The notes: a model not told the origin generated them from the letters alone. A stretch of 64,000 nucleotides of DNA from an uncultured Myxococcales bacterium (GCA_903883645.1 CAISBR010000054.1:1-64000); one strand, 5' to 3'; positions 47,606 to 57,703 are shown, numbered from the stretch's first letter. Program-made: numbers and translations.

Positions 47606-48340
47606 ATGCACCGCGATCAGTACGGCAATCTGCGCGTGCGCGGGCCAGGCGACGTGGCCCCGGTGCAGTTGTGCTGGAGCGACGACACGGCTGTGGCCTT
47701 CGACAAGCCGACCGGGCTGCTGGCGCACAACTCGGCGTTTGCCGGGCCGCGCGAGTGGACGCTAGTACAGGCCGCGCAAAGGATTCTGGGGCATAAGGTG
47801 GGGCTGATGCATCGGCTCGACCGCGGCACCAGTGGCCTTGTGCTGATGGCCCGCACGACGGAGCACGCGGCACAGTGGCAGGCGGCGCTCGAGGCGGGGC
47901 AGAAGCGTTACCTAGCGGTAGTGCGGGGAAAGCTCGAAAGTACACTGGATATTGATCATCCGGTGCGCGAACCGGCGGGTGCTCGCAGCGAGGCGCAGAC
48001 GACCATGCGGCCCCTGCAGCAGAGCCCGACGGAACGGTGCACCCTTGTTGAACTGACGCTGCACACCGGGCGCTGGCGGCAGGCGCGGCAACACGCGAGC
48101 CATGCCAACCACCCGATTGTAGGGGATATGGACCTGGGTGACCGCAAGTTCAACCGCGACTTGATGGCGCGCACGGGGCTTGAGCGGATGGTGCTGCACG
48201 CGTGGCGACTTGAACTGGTGCATCCGCTGACGGGCGAGGCGATGTTGCTCGAGGCGCCGCTGCCCGCGGACTTGCTGCCCTTCTTGGCGGCAGTGGGTCT
48301 GGATGCGCCGCCGCTGCTGGCTCCGGCAGGGGGCGAGTAG
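47606..48340 (+). CDS. truC: RluA-family pseudouridine synthase, TruC-like
   Basis: The 244-residue enzyme has the RluA motif HRLDRGTSGLVLMA with catalytic D72 and lacks an S4 domain. The late segment TGRWRQARQHASHANHPIVGDMDLGDRKFNRDL closely resembles TruC, which modifies U65 of tRNA, so this is the best guess; other RluA targets are possible. It begins six bases after gyrB and abuts the next start. Confidence 0.88.
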   Translation: MHRDQYGNLRVRGPGDVAPVQLCWSDDTAVAFDKPTGLLAHNSAFAGPREWTLVQAAQRILGHKVGLMHRLDRGTSGLVLMARTTEHAAQWQAALEAGQKRYLAVVRGKLESTLDIDHPVREPAGARSEAQTTMRPLQQSPTERCTLVELTLHTGRWRQARQHASHANHPIVGDMDLGDRKFNRDLMARTGLERMVLHAWRLELVHPLTGEAMLLEAPLPADLLPFLAAVGLDAPPLLAPAGGE

Positions 48341-49198
48341 ATGGCGGATACCCCCAGTGCGAGCCCGACCGTGACCCCGAACAAGCTGCCGGCGAGCGCG
48401 CTGTTCTTGGTGCGCATGACCGTGGGGCTGGCGCTTCTGGCGGGTGGCGCGGCGACGGCGAACTGGCTGCTGCGCAACTGGATTCCGCTGAGCGCTGACT
48501 TGGCGGCCGAGCATCCCGAGTGGGGCGCGCAGGCGCGGATGAAGGTGCCGCTGCTGCCAAGCGAAGGCAAGGATCGCGCGCGGCTACCGCTAGTGGTGGC
48601 CTGGGACCCGGCGTCGCCGGCTTCGACCAGGCTGGTGGGTTGGCTTCTGGCGCGCAGTGAGCAAGAACAGTCGCTAGTGGCGCAGTCGCGACTGGTGCGG
48701 TTGGTGCAGGCCGCGCCCGATTTTGACCCACAGCTGCTCGACTTGCTGGGCGCCATGGACCACCGCGACGTGCTGCAGCCGGCGCTGCGCGAGGGGCGGC
48801 TGGCGCTACCGCTGTCGCTGCTGGGACTGAACATTGTGGCGGGCGACGATGCGCGCAGCCAAAAGTTGCTGGCTCGCGACGCCGCCGATGCCGATATTCG
48901 CCAGTGGATTCGCACCCAGGCGCGGGTGGCCGAGGGCTTGGGGCTGCAACCTGGCGACGTGTTGCTGCAAGGGCGGCGCGTGCCGATTGCCCAGCTGCAT
49001 AGTGAGGCAGCGCTCGACCAAGAGCTAGCGGTGGCGCAGAGCGAGTGGCAGAAGGCGCTCGACCAGGCAGGTGGCAAGGCCGACGTGGTGCGCACGGGGA
49101 TCTTGCAGAAGATGCTTGAGCGGGACCCGGCAGCGGCCGAGCGGTTTAAAGCTTGGGTGATCGACGGGGTTAAGGTAAAGACGGCGATGGGGATGTAG
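48341..49198 (+). CDS. Membrane-anchored protein of unknown function
   Basis: The 285-residue product has one hydrophobic helix near residues 22-45 (VRMTVGLALLAGGAATANWLL) and a largely helical extracytoplasmic part with LPLVVAWDPASPASTRLVGWLLA, which has the rhythm of a thioredoxin/DsbA-like strand-helix start but without Cys. That resemblance is weak. It starts on the base after the truC-like stop, so it is likely cotranscribed with gyrB-truC. Confidence 0.7.
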   Translation: MADTPSASPTVTPNKLPASALFLVRMTVGLALLAGGAATANWLLRNWIPLSADLAAEHPEWGAQARMKVPLLPSEGKDRARLPLVVAWDPASPASTRLVGWLLARSEQEQSLVAQSRLVRLVQAAPDFDPQLLDLLGAMDHRDVLQPALREGRLALPLSLLGLNIVAGDDARSQKLLARDAADADIRQWIRTQARVAEGLGLQPGDVLLQGRRVPIAQLHSEAALDQELAVAQSEWQKALDQAGGKADVVRTGILQKMLERDPAAAERFKAWVIDGVKVKTAMGM

Positions 49199-49320
49199 CG
49201 CTGTGCCGCCTATAAGCAGGTGACCGGTGGCTCGCAACGAGGCCATCCCAACCTTGACCCAATCCACCCATGCAGTATCATCGCCCAAGTCCGACACCTT
49301 TCGTCGGCCGGGATCGAAAC

Positions 49321-50634
49321 ATGCGCCGAACTTCTTGGATTATCTCGTCCGCTGCCCTAACTACGTGCCTTGCCCTGGCCGCGTGCAAAGGCAAGGCTCC
49401 TGAAACTCCGGCTACGCCTGCTGCGGCCGCCGCTGCCGATCCGGCCAAAGCGGCTGCTCCAGTTGCGCCTGCCGCACCTGCCGCGCCGGACAACCCGGCT
49501 GTGGCCGAGCTGGCGCCCCTGTGGGCCGACATCGCCAAGTGCGAAGACACTTCGGAGCTGTACGCCAAAGACAAGTGCCCGGGCAACTTCAAGCTGATTG
49601 AGACGGTCAAGACGGCGTACGAAGCGGTTGAAAAAGATCCCAAGCGTTTTGCCCAGGTGTACGACGCGGTGGTCGATCAGTTGATCAACGGCACCGACCT
49701 GAAGGCCCGCAGCTGCGCCGCCTACGCCGCCTGGTCCAAGGCCTATCGCGGCGGCAAAGCCTACGAAGGCAACAGCAAGCTGGCACTCGACCTGCTCGCC
49801 GCGCTCAAAAAGCTCGACAAAGAAGACGGTTACGTGGGTTATGGCATCGCCAACGTCCTTGGCAGCTGGTGGCAGAAAGACGGCGAAGTCCGCAAAGCGA
49901 TGCTCGCAACCATCAAAGACCAAAGCATTAAGTCGCTGGGCGGTCGCCGCGAGTTGATCCGCCACTCGGGCTGGGCCGCCAAAGACGTGCCCGACATTTT
50001 TGGCGCGCTGCGCGGTGTAGCCTTCGATCCGACGGACAACGAAGAAGTGCGCAGCGAAGCGGTGAGCAGCCTCGCCGGCGTGGCCCGCGACAAGCCAGAA
50101 GTGGTCGATGTGCTTATCGGTCTAGTCGATGACCCGCTGCTGAGCGTGGCGCGCGCGGCCGTCAGCGGTCTGGGCAGCGCCAAGGCTGCGACGCCCGAGG
50201 CCAAGAAAGCCCAAGATAAGCTTATCGAATTGCTGAACGGTGGCGCGACCAAGGTACCCCTGAGCACGATTGGCTCGGCGCTGGGCCGGATCACCGAAAT
50301 CGACGGCATCGCGGCTGCCACCACCTATTTCACCGCGAACGCCGACAAGCCGGGTGTGGTGGGCGCCTATGTCGAAGTGATCTACAACGCTACCTTCAGT
50401 GGCCATTTCAAAGACAATGTCGACGGCGACAAAGCACTGCGCGCCGGCGTCGACCTCTTGCTCAAGAACAAGGGCGCCACGGTGTCGGATCGCCGCTATG
50501 CGCTCGATACGCTGGGTGGTCTGGGTGGGCCGAAGTCGGCCGCCGCGTGCAAGAAGTTTGAGGCCGATGCCGATGCGAGCCTAGCTGCGGCCGCCAAGAA
50601 GTGCATCGAGAAGGCTACCGCTCCCGCCAAGTAG
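49321..50634 (+). CDS. HEAT-repeat-like lipoprotein
   Basis: The 437-residue product has a lipobox LAAC at Cys22 and an Ala/Pro-rich linker (about 27-60). The rest is helical with repeated two-helix units (EEVRSEAVSSLAGVARDKPEVVDVLIGLV, LLSVARAAVSGLGSAKA, SDRRYALDTLGGLGGPKSAAACKKF) as in HEAT/PBS-lyase repeats, which are protein-binding scaffolds. The ATG at 49321 opens into the signal peptide. It converges on the rhomboid gene with 24 bases between the stops. Confidence 0.82.
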   Translation: MRRTSWIISSAALTTCLALAACKGKAPETPATPAAAAAADPAKAAAPVAPAAPAAPDNPAVAELAPLWADIAKCEDTSELYAKDKCPGNFKLIETVKTAYEAVEKDPKRFAQVYDAVVDQLINGTDLKARSCAAYAAWSKAYRGGKAYEGNSKLALDLLAALKKLDKEDGYVGYGIANVLGSWWQKDGEVRKAMLATIKDQSIKSLGGRRELIRHSGWAAKDVPDIFGALRGVAFDPTDNEEVRSEAVSSLAGVARDKPEVVDVLIGLVDDPLLSVARAAVSGLGSAKAATPEAKKAQDKLIELLNGGATKVPLSTIGSALGRITEIDGIAAATTYFTANADKPGVVGAYVEVIYNATFSGHFKDNVDGDKALRAGVDLLLKNKGATVSDRRYALDTLGGLGGPKSAAACKKFEADADASLAAAAKKCIEKATAPAK

Positions 50635-50658
50635 GCCACGAGACAGGCAACGACCCAG

Positions 50659-51414
50659 CTAGTTGACGTCCCACTTGCTGGGTCGCTTGCCGCCGTCAAT
50701 CCCATATAAATTGCTGCGTTTGTGCCCTTTGCCGCCCAGCAAGCTCTGCAGTTGCGCCAACACCACGCGCGGGTTGCCGCCGGCCTTTACCAGCCACCAC
50801 GCCACCGCCACACCGCCCAGGTGCGCCGCGAGTGCAATCGGCGAGCCCGACAGCACCATCAACACGTCGAGCCCCAGCACGATGGGCACCAAGTAGCGCG
50901 ACTTGACCGGGATGGCGAAAAACAAACGGATTTCGGCATCGGGCCGCTGCCACGAAAAGGTCGCAAGCAATGCCAGCACCGCGGCCGAGCTGCCGACGAT
51001 TGGCCCATCGCGCCCCAGCAGCAGCTGCCACATAACCTGCGCCAGGCCACCGACGACTACCGCCGCGAACATCATCTGCGCCGTCCGCCGCTGGCCCAGG
51101 CCGCGCACTGCCGCCGGGCCGAAGAACCACATACCTAGCAAGTTACCGACAATATGCCAGATATCGCGCAGGTCGTGTAGCGCGCCATAGGTCAGCAGCG
51201 TCCACACGCGCCCGTGCAGCAGGTTGCTGGGCGACAACGCCAGCCAGCTATCGTAGACTTGCTCGGCCGCGCCGCTGTGCAGCAGCCCCACGGTCAGCAA
51301 AAACAGCAGGTGGATCACGGCAGTCGTCGCCATCCACGCAAAGATGAGCGGCCCCGCGTTCAGGCGCAGTTTCTGCAGAGCAGGCGGCAGGGGCAAAGTC
51401 GGCAGAAGCGGCAT
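50659..51414 (-). CDS. Rhomboid-family intramembrane serine protease
   Basis: The 251-residue polytopic protein has about six membrane helices. The HxxxN motif is H87...N91 in WHIVGNLLGMWFFG, the catalytic serine lies in G141-S-S143-A, and the helix-6 histidine is H198 in ALAAHLGGVAVAW. The Ser-His spacing of 55 is near that of GlpG (53). The residue after Ser143 is Ala where Gly is usual. It probably cleaves membrane-anchored substrates; none can be named. The open frame runs far upstream, but ATG 51414 begins the first plausible domain. Confidence 0.86.
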   Translation of the reverse strand: MPLLPTLPLPPALQKLRLNAGPLIFAWMATTAVIHLLFLLTVGLLHSGAAEQVYDSWLALSPSNLLHGRVWTLLTYGALHDLRDIWHIVGNLLGMWFFGPAAVRGLGQRRTAQMMFAAVVVGGLAQVMWQLLLGRDGPIVGSSAAVLALLATFSWQRPDAEIRLFFAIPVKSRYLVPIVLGLDVLMVLSGSPIALAAHLGGVAVAWWLVKAGGNPRVVLAQLQSLLGGKGHKRSNLYGIDGGKRPSKWDVN

Positions 51415-51504
51415 TCTAAGGCTCAAGGCGGCTAAGTGCTGCCGCGGACGCAAGATAGGCGGGAGCGGCACCCCGAGCAAGTGCCGCACCAACCGGAGAA
51501 GACG

Positions 51505-52077
51505 ATGGCCGAAACCAACTGGACGCCGGGCAGCGCCGCCGAGGACTTGGTCGCGCAGATCGAAGACCTGGCCGCTGAAGGGGCACACCATGCTGATATT
51601 GCAGCGGCTTTGGAGCGCGAAGGTCTTGGACCCAAGCTTGCCGACGATGTGCTTGAACAAGTGACTGGGCTGCGACCGGCAACCCGACCCGACGCAGGTG
51701 CGCCGGCAGCGGTGGGCATCGATGCGGTGCCGCTGCGGCGGGCTTTGCGCATAAACCCCGAAGCGGCGGATGTCGACGCGGCAAGTGTGGCTGCGCTCGT
51801 CGAGGGGTTGGTGGCGCATGGCCTGCAACGCGAAACAGCCCGAGACGTCGCTGAAGCGCTGGCCTCGACCGACCGCGCGATCACGCATCAGCGCCAAAAT
51901 CGGCTGCGGCGCCTGGGGTTGCAAGCCATGCTGGCGGGGGTGATTTTTGGCGGCTACTTCTTGGCTTCGGCCCTTAGTCCGCGGTCGGGCAGTATGCTCA
52001 CTTTGATCACCGCCTCGGGCTGTGCGGCCCTGGCCGGCTACGGCTTCGTGCTGTGGCGTAACCACCGTGGGCCCTAA
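51505..52077 (+). CDS. Membrane protein of unknown function
   Basis: The 190-residue product has a helical N-terminal part (SAAEDLVAQIEDLAAEGAHHADIAAALEREGL), a variable middle, and two C-terminal hydrophobic helices (about 138-158 and 162-182) separated by a short loop. Family unknown. GGAGAA precedes the ATG by seven bases. It is divergent from the rhomboid gene across a 90-base gap. Confidence 0.72.
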   Translation: MAETNWTPGSAAEDLVAQIEDLAAEGAHHADIAAALEREGLGPKLADDVLEQVTGLRPATRPDAGAPAAVGIDAVPLRRALRINPEAADVDAASVAALVEGLVAHGLQRETARDVAEALASTDRAITHQRQNRLRRLGLQAMLAGVIFGGYFLASALSPRSGSMLTLITASGCAALAGYGFVLWRNHRGP

Positions 52078-52223
52078 TCGAGCGATAACCCTACGCAGTG
52101 TTGTGATGCTGTGACGCTGGCCCGCCCTCGCGACCGGCACACGCCTTTTGCATCGATCCTCACAGGCATATCCTGCGGCGGGTCGTGGTCTTGCCACCTG
52201 CGCGCCGGCCCGCGGAGAATACA

Positions 52224-55200
52224 ATGCAACTTCCTGAAATTCTTATAGCTACCCTGCCCGCTGCCGACCGCCCGTGGCTGGTACGGTTTTCGGAAGACCT
52301 TGCCCAGGCGGTGCTTAGCGGCCCAAGTCTCAGCGAGCCGTGCCAAGGGGCCTTGCTGCGCCTGCTGCCGGCCCAGACGGATGAGCGACCGTGGCGGGCC
52401 TTTGTAGACGTGCGCGGTGTGCAGCTGTGCGTCGCAGTGCTGCCCGAAAAACGAGTGTTGATGCTGGGTTCTGAGCGATTTGCCAGCGAGCAGCTTATGC
52501 TGCAGGCGACGCCCCAGCCGCACGATGGCGAGGCGCAGCGCCGCTGGCTCGCCCTGCAAGAGCTTGTAGTTGCTTGGCAAACTGCTCACAGCGACACACC
52601 CAAGGCCACGGTCGAGGTAGCGCTGGCCGCCGCCGAGCTGCAGAGCGAGCTCCAGATCGCCACGGGTGAGCACCCGCAAGCCCAGGCAATTTGGAACGAA
52701 ACGGCGCGGTTGGCAGCGCTGGTCAACCGTCCGATGCGCGCCTATCGACCTGGTTTTCGCGAGAATCTGAATCAGTGGGGTCTAGAATTAGCTAGCAATT
52801 GTGAGCCTTTGCGCCTACACGGCCTGCGCTTTGTGGCGGGGCTGCCCGCGCTCGACCACGATCAGCGCGGCGCCGAGGTGGCACGTCTTTTGGGCCAGAT
52901 GCTGGCAGCCCTGCAGCACGACTCGGAGCAGGCCGCGCAAACCGGCGATACTCAAGGGACTTTGCCCTGGTGGCTGGCGATCGGCGTGGCGGTCGGTGCC
53001 TGGCTGGTGCGGATTTTGCCGGCGAGCTGGATTGCCCAGGCCACCCGTACCGCGGCCCGGCTCGTGGCGCGGACGTTTATCGCGGGCCAAGACATGGACG
53101 AAGCGGCCCCTGCCCTGGCCGGTCTGCGCGCGAGCGGGCGCGATGCCACCTTGGATCAGCTGGGCGAGCTGGTGGTTAGCGAACCCGAGGCCGATGTGTA
53201 CTGCGAGCGCGTGCTGGGCCTGGTGCGGGCAGCGGGCACGGGTTTCGCAGTCGGCGAGCGCAATTGCGCGGGCATCGAGCGAGCGCACGTGTCGGTCAAA
53301 GTGTCGGCGCTGTGTTCGGACTACGATCCCGACGACGAAGACGGCACTTGGCTCCGCGTAGGGCCTCGTCTTACAAGCATTTTTGTCGAAGCGCACCAGC
53401 GGCAGGTGTTCATCAACCTCGATGCCGAGCATTACTCGGTCCGCAATCTGACTTTTGCCATGTTGCGCAGGGCCTTAGATGGCACGCCCCAGCTACGGAC
53501 CTGGACCGGCGCGGGCATCGTGATGCAGGCCTATCTGCGCGATGCCGCGGAGCATTGCCGCGAAGTGATTGCCTACGCCCGCCAACGCGGGGTGCGGATG
53601 CCGCTGCGGCTGGTCAAGGGCGCGTACTGGGATGCCGAGACGATCGAGTCCGATGCGCACGACCATCCCGCGCCACAGTTTCTAGACAAGAACGAGACCG
53701 ATGTGATGTACCAGTCGCTGTCGCTGCATATTCTAGCCCAGGGCGATGTGGTGCAACTATGTGTAGGTAGTCATAATTTGCGCGATCACTGCTTTGCTGA
53801 AGCGGCGCGCTCGATCGCCTTTGCCAGCGCCCCGCCGGTCGAGCACCAGGCCCTGCACATGACCTACGAGGCACTGAGCACGGCGATGGCCCAGTATGGT
53901 TGGGCGGTGCGCAACTACGTGCCGGTGGGCAGTCTGCTGGTGGGTATGGCGTACTTGGTGCGGCGCATTCTCGAGAATAGCTCGCAAGTGGGCGTTTTAA
54001 CTGCGGCTCGCCATGGGGTCGACCTCAACGTGCTGATGCAGCCGCCGCTGGCCCTGGTGCGCGCCCGCCATGCCCGCGGCGAGCTGCCCCGCGACCCGCA
54101 ACTGACTGCCGCGCCTGCGGGCCACCCGCCCGAGTTCTACAACACTGCGCCGCTGCGCCTGTACCACCCCGACCATCGCGCCGTGGTCGACGAGGCCCTA
54201 CAAAGTTTTGAAAAGCTTACGATTTTAGACGTTCCCGGCCGTTCCGGCGCGCCGGTGACCGTGCGTTCGCCCTCGAATCAGCAGTTCGTGGTCGGCGAAT
54301 TGGCCAGCCATACCCCCGAGGATGTGGCGGCGGCCGTGGTGCAAGCCCGCGTCGCGGCTCCCCTTTGGGCGGCAAAACCAGCTGGCGTGCGGGCGACGTG
54401 CCTGGTGCGCGCGGCGGAGTTGATGCGTTGCCAGCGGCCCGAATTGGCAGCCCTGATCATGCACGAGTCGGGGAAGTCGCGGGCCGAGGCGCTAGGCGAC
54501 GTAGACGAGGCCATCGATTTCTTGCAGTTCTATGCCCGTGAAGCGCTTCGAAGTGCAGACGAATTCCCGCAGGCGGCCCCGCGAGGTGTGCTGGCGGTGG
54601 TGGCGCCGTGGAACTTTCCGCTCGCGATTCCGTGCGGTATGGCCAGTGCGGCGCTGGTGGCGGGCAACACCGTGCTCCTCAAGTCGGCCGAGCAGACGCC
54701 GCTGGTGGTCGAGCGCCTGGTGCAGCTGCTGTATCGCGCCGGTGTGCCGCATGCTGCACTGCACCATTTGGTGGGCGATGGCCCGAGCGTTGGCGCGCCG
54801 CTGGTGCAAAATGCCGATGTCGACGGCGTAGTTTTCACCGGAAGCAAGGCGGTGGGAACGATGTTGCACCGCACAATGGCGACGCGAGTGCGCGGCCCGG
54901 CGACGGCCCTGGCGATTACCGAGATGGGGGGCAAGAACGCGATTGTGGTCACGGGCAACGCCGATCTCGACGAGGCCGTCAGCGGGGCGCTGCGCTCAGC
55001 CTTTGGGCACGCTGGGCAGAAATGCTCGGCGGCGTCGCGGGTTCTGATTGATCAGCGCATTTTTGAGCCCTTCTGTGCGCGCTTTGCCAAGGCCGCGGCC
55101 GATTGGCGGGTTGGCCTGGCACATGTGCCGGGAACGCGGATTAACCCTGTAGTTTCGCTAGAGGATCAGGCCCGCCTGCGCCGCGACGCCGAGCTGGTGA

Positions 55201-56435
55201 TCGCCGAAGCTCTGCACCACGGGGGGCAAGTGCTGGTCGACCGCAGCCGCAGCGCGCAGACGCTCGACCTGGCGGAGGCCACCGTGGTTGGGCCCGTAGT
55301 GGTCACCCTGCCCGCCTCGGCCGCGATGCAAGCGGATAGCCACGCGCAGCGCGAATTGTTTGGTCCTATCGTGCACTTGATCCCCGTCGCCGACCTTGAT
55401 GAGGCGCTGGCGCTGTGGCGCGCTCCGGCCTATTCGCTGACCGGCGGCATCTACGCCCAGAGCCAAGACGACACGGACTATCTGCGCGACCACAGCTACA
55501 TAGGCAATCTGTATATCAATCGAGTTATTACGGGCGCACGGGTGGCGGTCGAGCCGTTTGGCGGCTTCAGGATGTCGGGCACGGGGCCCAAGGCCGGTGG
55601 GCGCGATTACCTGGGCGCCATGCTGACGCTTCCGGCCGCTGACCTGGGCGTCTTGGATGATGAGACCCTAAAGGTTCTTGGCGGTTTAGCCCGCCTGGCC
55701 CCCCATCCAGCGCATAGCGAGCACGGCAGTGGGCACAGCGAACACGATGGCCACGCTCACGCACCGCACAGCAGCGAGGCCATGTGGGCGGCCTGGCAAA
55801 ACCCTAGCAACGGTGCCAACTTGGATGCCGATGCTGCGGCGCTTGTCGCCCAGACCCTGGCGTGGAGTACGCAGCATTTGCACGGGCTCGAGACCGGCAG
55901 CGACCAGAACCGCGCAATTCCCGGCCAGATTAGCTATAACCGTTGGCAAAATGCCAAAGGCCCGGCGGTGGTGCTAGCGGGTCGCGGCAGCATCTCAGCC
56001 CACGCAGCAGTGCACGCGGTAGCGGCGCTCTGTGCCCACAATTCGGTCGAAGTTTTGGCCTGTTCGGCGAAGTCTGCGGCAGCTTGGCGACAGCTCGCCA
56101 CGGCCCTGGGGCAACCAGCTTTGCTGCATGTTGTGAGCGTCCCGGACGCCGCCACCCTGGTGCATCACTTGCTGCAGGTGCAGATTGCGACGGTGATTTT
56201 TGATGGCTGGGCGCGGGATTGGAGCCCCGTGCTACCGTTTGCCGTGCCGAGTGCCCCCGCATCACAGGCGGCCCCGCGCGAGCACCTGCGCACCGTGCTG
56301 ACGCCGGGCATTTGGCCGCCCCTCGACCACCCCGAGTTGGTGTTGCGCAGCCACTTGCACGCCACCAGCTTGGCGATCAACACGATGCGCCACGGTGCAC
56401 CGCTACAGGCCCGCGCCGTCGACGTGCACGCGTAG
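52224..56435 (+). CDS. putA: Bifunctional proline dehydrogenase / P5C dehydrogenase (PutA)
   Basis: The 1403-residue enzyme oxidises proline to glutamate in two channelled steps. The flavin proline dehydrogenase half has VSVKVSALCSDYDP (near 355) and RLVKGAYWDAETIE (near 462). The aldehyde dehydrogenase half has APWNFPLAIPCG (near 794), FTGS (near 871), EMGGKN (near 900), catalytic Cys in GHAGQKCSA (near 933) and EPFGGFRMSG (near 1110). An 18-residue His-rich stretch follows (near 1163), then a C-terminal ALDH-superfamily-like domain (about 1190-1403). No N-terminal DNA-binding domain, so it is an enzyme only. GGAGA lies seven bases before the ATG. Confidence 0.95.
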   Translation: MQLPEILIATLPAADRPWLVRFSEDLAQAVLSGPSLSEPCQGALLRLLPAQTDERPWRAFVDVRGVQLCVAVLPEKRVLMLGSERFASEQLMLQATPQPHDGEAQRRWLALQELVVAWQTAHSDTPKATVEVALAAAELQSELQIATGEHPQAQAIWNETARLAALVNRPMRAYRPGFRENLNQWGLELASNCEPLRLHGLRFVAGLPALDHDQRGAEVARLLGQMLAALQHDSEQAAQTGDTQGTLPWWLAIGVAVGAWLVRILPASWIAQATRTAARLVARTFIAGQDMDEAAPALAGLRASGRDATLDQLGELVVSEPEADVYCERVLGLVRAAGTGFAVGERNCAGIERAHVSVKVSALCSDYDPDDEDGTWLRVGPRLTSIFVEAHQRQVFINLDAEHYSVRNLTFAMLRRALDGTPQLRTWTGAGIVMQAYLRDAAEHCREVIAYARQRGVRMPLRLVKGAYWDAETIESDAHDHPAPQFLDKNETDVMYQSLSLHILAQGDVVQLCVGSHNLRDHCFAEAARSIAFASAPPVEHQALHMTYEALSTAMAQYGWAVRNYVPVGSLLVGMAYLVRRILENSSQVGVLTAARHGVDLNVLMQPPLALVRARHARGELPRDPQLTAAPAGHPPEFYNTAPLRLYHPDHRAVVDEALQSFEKLTILDVPGRSGAPVTVRSPSNQQFVVGELASHTPEDVAAAVVQARVAAPLWAAKPAGVRATCLVRAAELMRCQRPELAALIMHESGKSRAEALGDVDEAIDFLQFYAREALRSADEFPQAAPRGVLAVVAPWNFPLAIPCGMASAALVAGNTVLLKSAEQTPLVVERLVQLLYRAGVPHAALHHLVGDGPSVGAPLVQNADVDGVVFTGSKAVGTMLHRTMATRVRGPATALAITEMGGKNAIVVTGNADLDEAVSGALRSAFGHAGQKCSAASRVLIDQRIFEPFCARFAKAAADWRVGLAHVPGTRINPVVSLEDQARLRRDAELVIAEALHHGGQVLVDRSRSAQTLDLAEATVVGPVVVTLPASAAMQADSHAQRELFGPIVHLIPVADLDEALALWRAPAYSLTGGIYAQSQDDTDYLRDHSYIGNLYINRVITGARVAVEPFGGFRMSGTGPKAGGRDYLGAMLTLPAADLGVLDDETLKVLGGLARLAPHPAHSEHGSGHSEHDGHAHAPHSSEAMWAAWQNPSNGANLDADAAALVAQTLAWSTQHLHGLETGSDQNRAIPGQISYNRWQNAKGPAVVLAGRGSISAHAAVHAVAALCAHNSVEVLACSAKSAAAWRQLATALGQPALLHVVSVPDAATLVHHLLQVQIATVIFDGWARDWSPVLPFAVPSAPASQAAPREHLRTVLTPGIWPPLDHPELVLRSHLHATSLAINTMRHGAPLQARAVDVHA

Positions 56436-56522
56436 CGAGCCACCCCTTGACTGCAAAGTGCGCCCCACTACGGTCGAGGGCCGGCAAGTGCTAGTTCTAA
56501 TAAACTCTATATTTATAGCTAG

Positions 56523-57584
56523 CTACGCGACCGGCACGTGCTCGGCGAAGAAGCTGCCGATGGCCGGATAGAGCTCGCGCGAGGCCCGGCTGCCAATGAC
56601 GGCGCCGACATGGCCGCCCGGCACCGTCACCACTTTCTTGATGGCGCTGCCGCAGAGGTCGGTCAGGGCGGTCGCAGCGGGCGGCGGACAAATGGCGTCT
56701 TTCGCCGCGCAAATCACCATCGTAGGGCAGGTGATGTCGCTCAGACGAATCCGCTGACCGCAGGCCACGTGCTTGCCAGCGACCAGCAAATTGCCTTGGT
56801 ACAGCTCGCGGATATAGGTCGCATAGGCCGCCGCCGGGAACGGCACGTTGTCGTTGGCCCAGGTCTCCATCGCCGCAAAGGCATCGACCGCCAGCACGTC
56901 GTCGGCGCGATCGATAAGGCCGATCCACTTGCCAATTTGCAGGGTCGGCCGCATCGACGTAAAGCCGCTCTGCATCTGCGCTGTGGTGATGTTGCCGGCC
57001 GCGGCCAGGGCGTCGCCATCGAACCAGCGCGCGTCGGTCATCTCGCCCAGCACGCCCGAGTGCGAAAAGTCGATGGGGCCCGCGAGGTTAATGAGGGCCG
57101 ACACCCCCTGCGGCTTGCGGGCCACGGCGACTGCGCAGAGCGTGGCCCCCATGCAGTAACCCAGCACGCCAATCTGCGTACGCCCAGCAATTCGGCGTGT
57201 TGCACGCATGAGGCGGGCCAAGCGCTCCTGCACATCGTCCCAGCTCAGGTAGCGGTCCTCGGCCTGCGGCTCGCCCCAATCGATGCAAAACACGTCGAGC
57301 CCCTGGGCCACCAACGCGTCGATCATGCTCGCTCCGGGGCGCAAGTCCATGACATACCACTTGTTAATCATCGACGGCACCAGCAGCACCGCCGCGCCCT
57401 TGCCGTGCTCGCCGGCGGCGTTCTCAAAGCGCATGAGCGTTGCGGTACCGTCGCGAAACACAGTGGTTCGCGGGGTCGGCATCAGCTTATTTTCAATGGT
57501 TTTGAACGAGTTGAGGATAGTAGGAATGGCGTGAAACAGCGAATTAGAGGCGGCGGCCGGAGCGGCCGAAGGGGCAGTTTGCAT
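56523..57584 (-). CDS. phaC: Class III polyhydroxyalkanoate synthase, PhaC subunit
   Basis: The 353-residue alpha/beta-hydrolase-fold enzyme polymerises hydroxyacyl-CoA into PHA granules. The catalytic triad is C144 (GYCMGA), D296 (AAKDAICPP) and H325 (GGHVG), with spacing like class III enzymes (C149/D302/H331 in Allochromatium). Length fits class III, which needs a PhaE partner. AAGGAG lies seven bases before the ATG. It follows phaR on the minus strand, after a 156-base leader holding a repeated motif. A PhaE/phasin-like gene is 5.5 kb away at 63096. Confidence 0.93.
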   Translation of the reverse strand: MQTAPSAAPAAASNSLFHAIPTILNSFKTIENKLMPTPRTTVFRDGTATLMRFENAAGEHGKGAAVLLVPSMINKWYVMDLRPGASMIDALVAQGLDVFCIDWGEPQAEDRYLSWDDVQERLARLMRATRRIAGRTQIGVLGYCMGATLCAVAVARKPQGVSALINLAGPIDFSHSGVLGEMTDARWFDGDALAAAGNITTAQMQSGFTSMRPTLQIGKWIGLIDRADDVLAVDAFAAMETWANDNVPFPAAAYATYIRELYQGNLLVAGKHVACGQRIRLSDITCPTMVICAAKDAICPPPAATALTDLCGSAIKKVVTVPGGHVGAVIGSRASRELYPAIGSFFAEHVPVA

Positions 57585-57686
57585 CAGAACTCCTTGGGGC
57601 AGGCGACGGGAGCGGCCAGCATCTCGCAGGCGCACAATGCCTGCGTCGCCAAGTCTAGCACTCGTTTGGGCCATTTCAAGTAGTTC

Positions 57687-57703
57687 TTTTCGCACCTGCA
57701 CAA
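57687..57703 (+). promoter_or_regulatory. TTCGCACCTGCA motif in the phaC leader
   Basis: TTTTCGCACCTGCACAA lies about 105 bases upstream of the phaC start. Sixteen bases recur exactly at 60549 and twelve recur inverted at 62152. A related GTGCACCTGC sits at the promoter at 58546. PhaR-type regulators bind TGC/GCA-rich sites in other bacteria, so a PhaR site is a reasonable guess but unproven. Confidence 0.45.

Noticed and set aside
56436-56522. AT-rich dyad between putA and phaC as a terminator
   Set aside because: GCTAG/CTAGC arms are short with a long loop and no U-tract, so evidence for termination is too weak.
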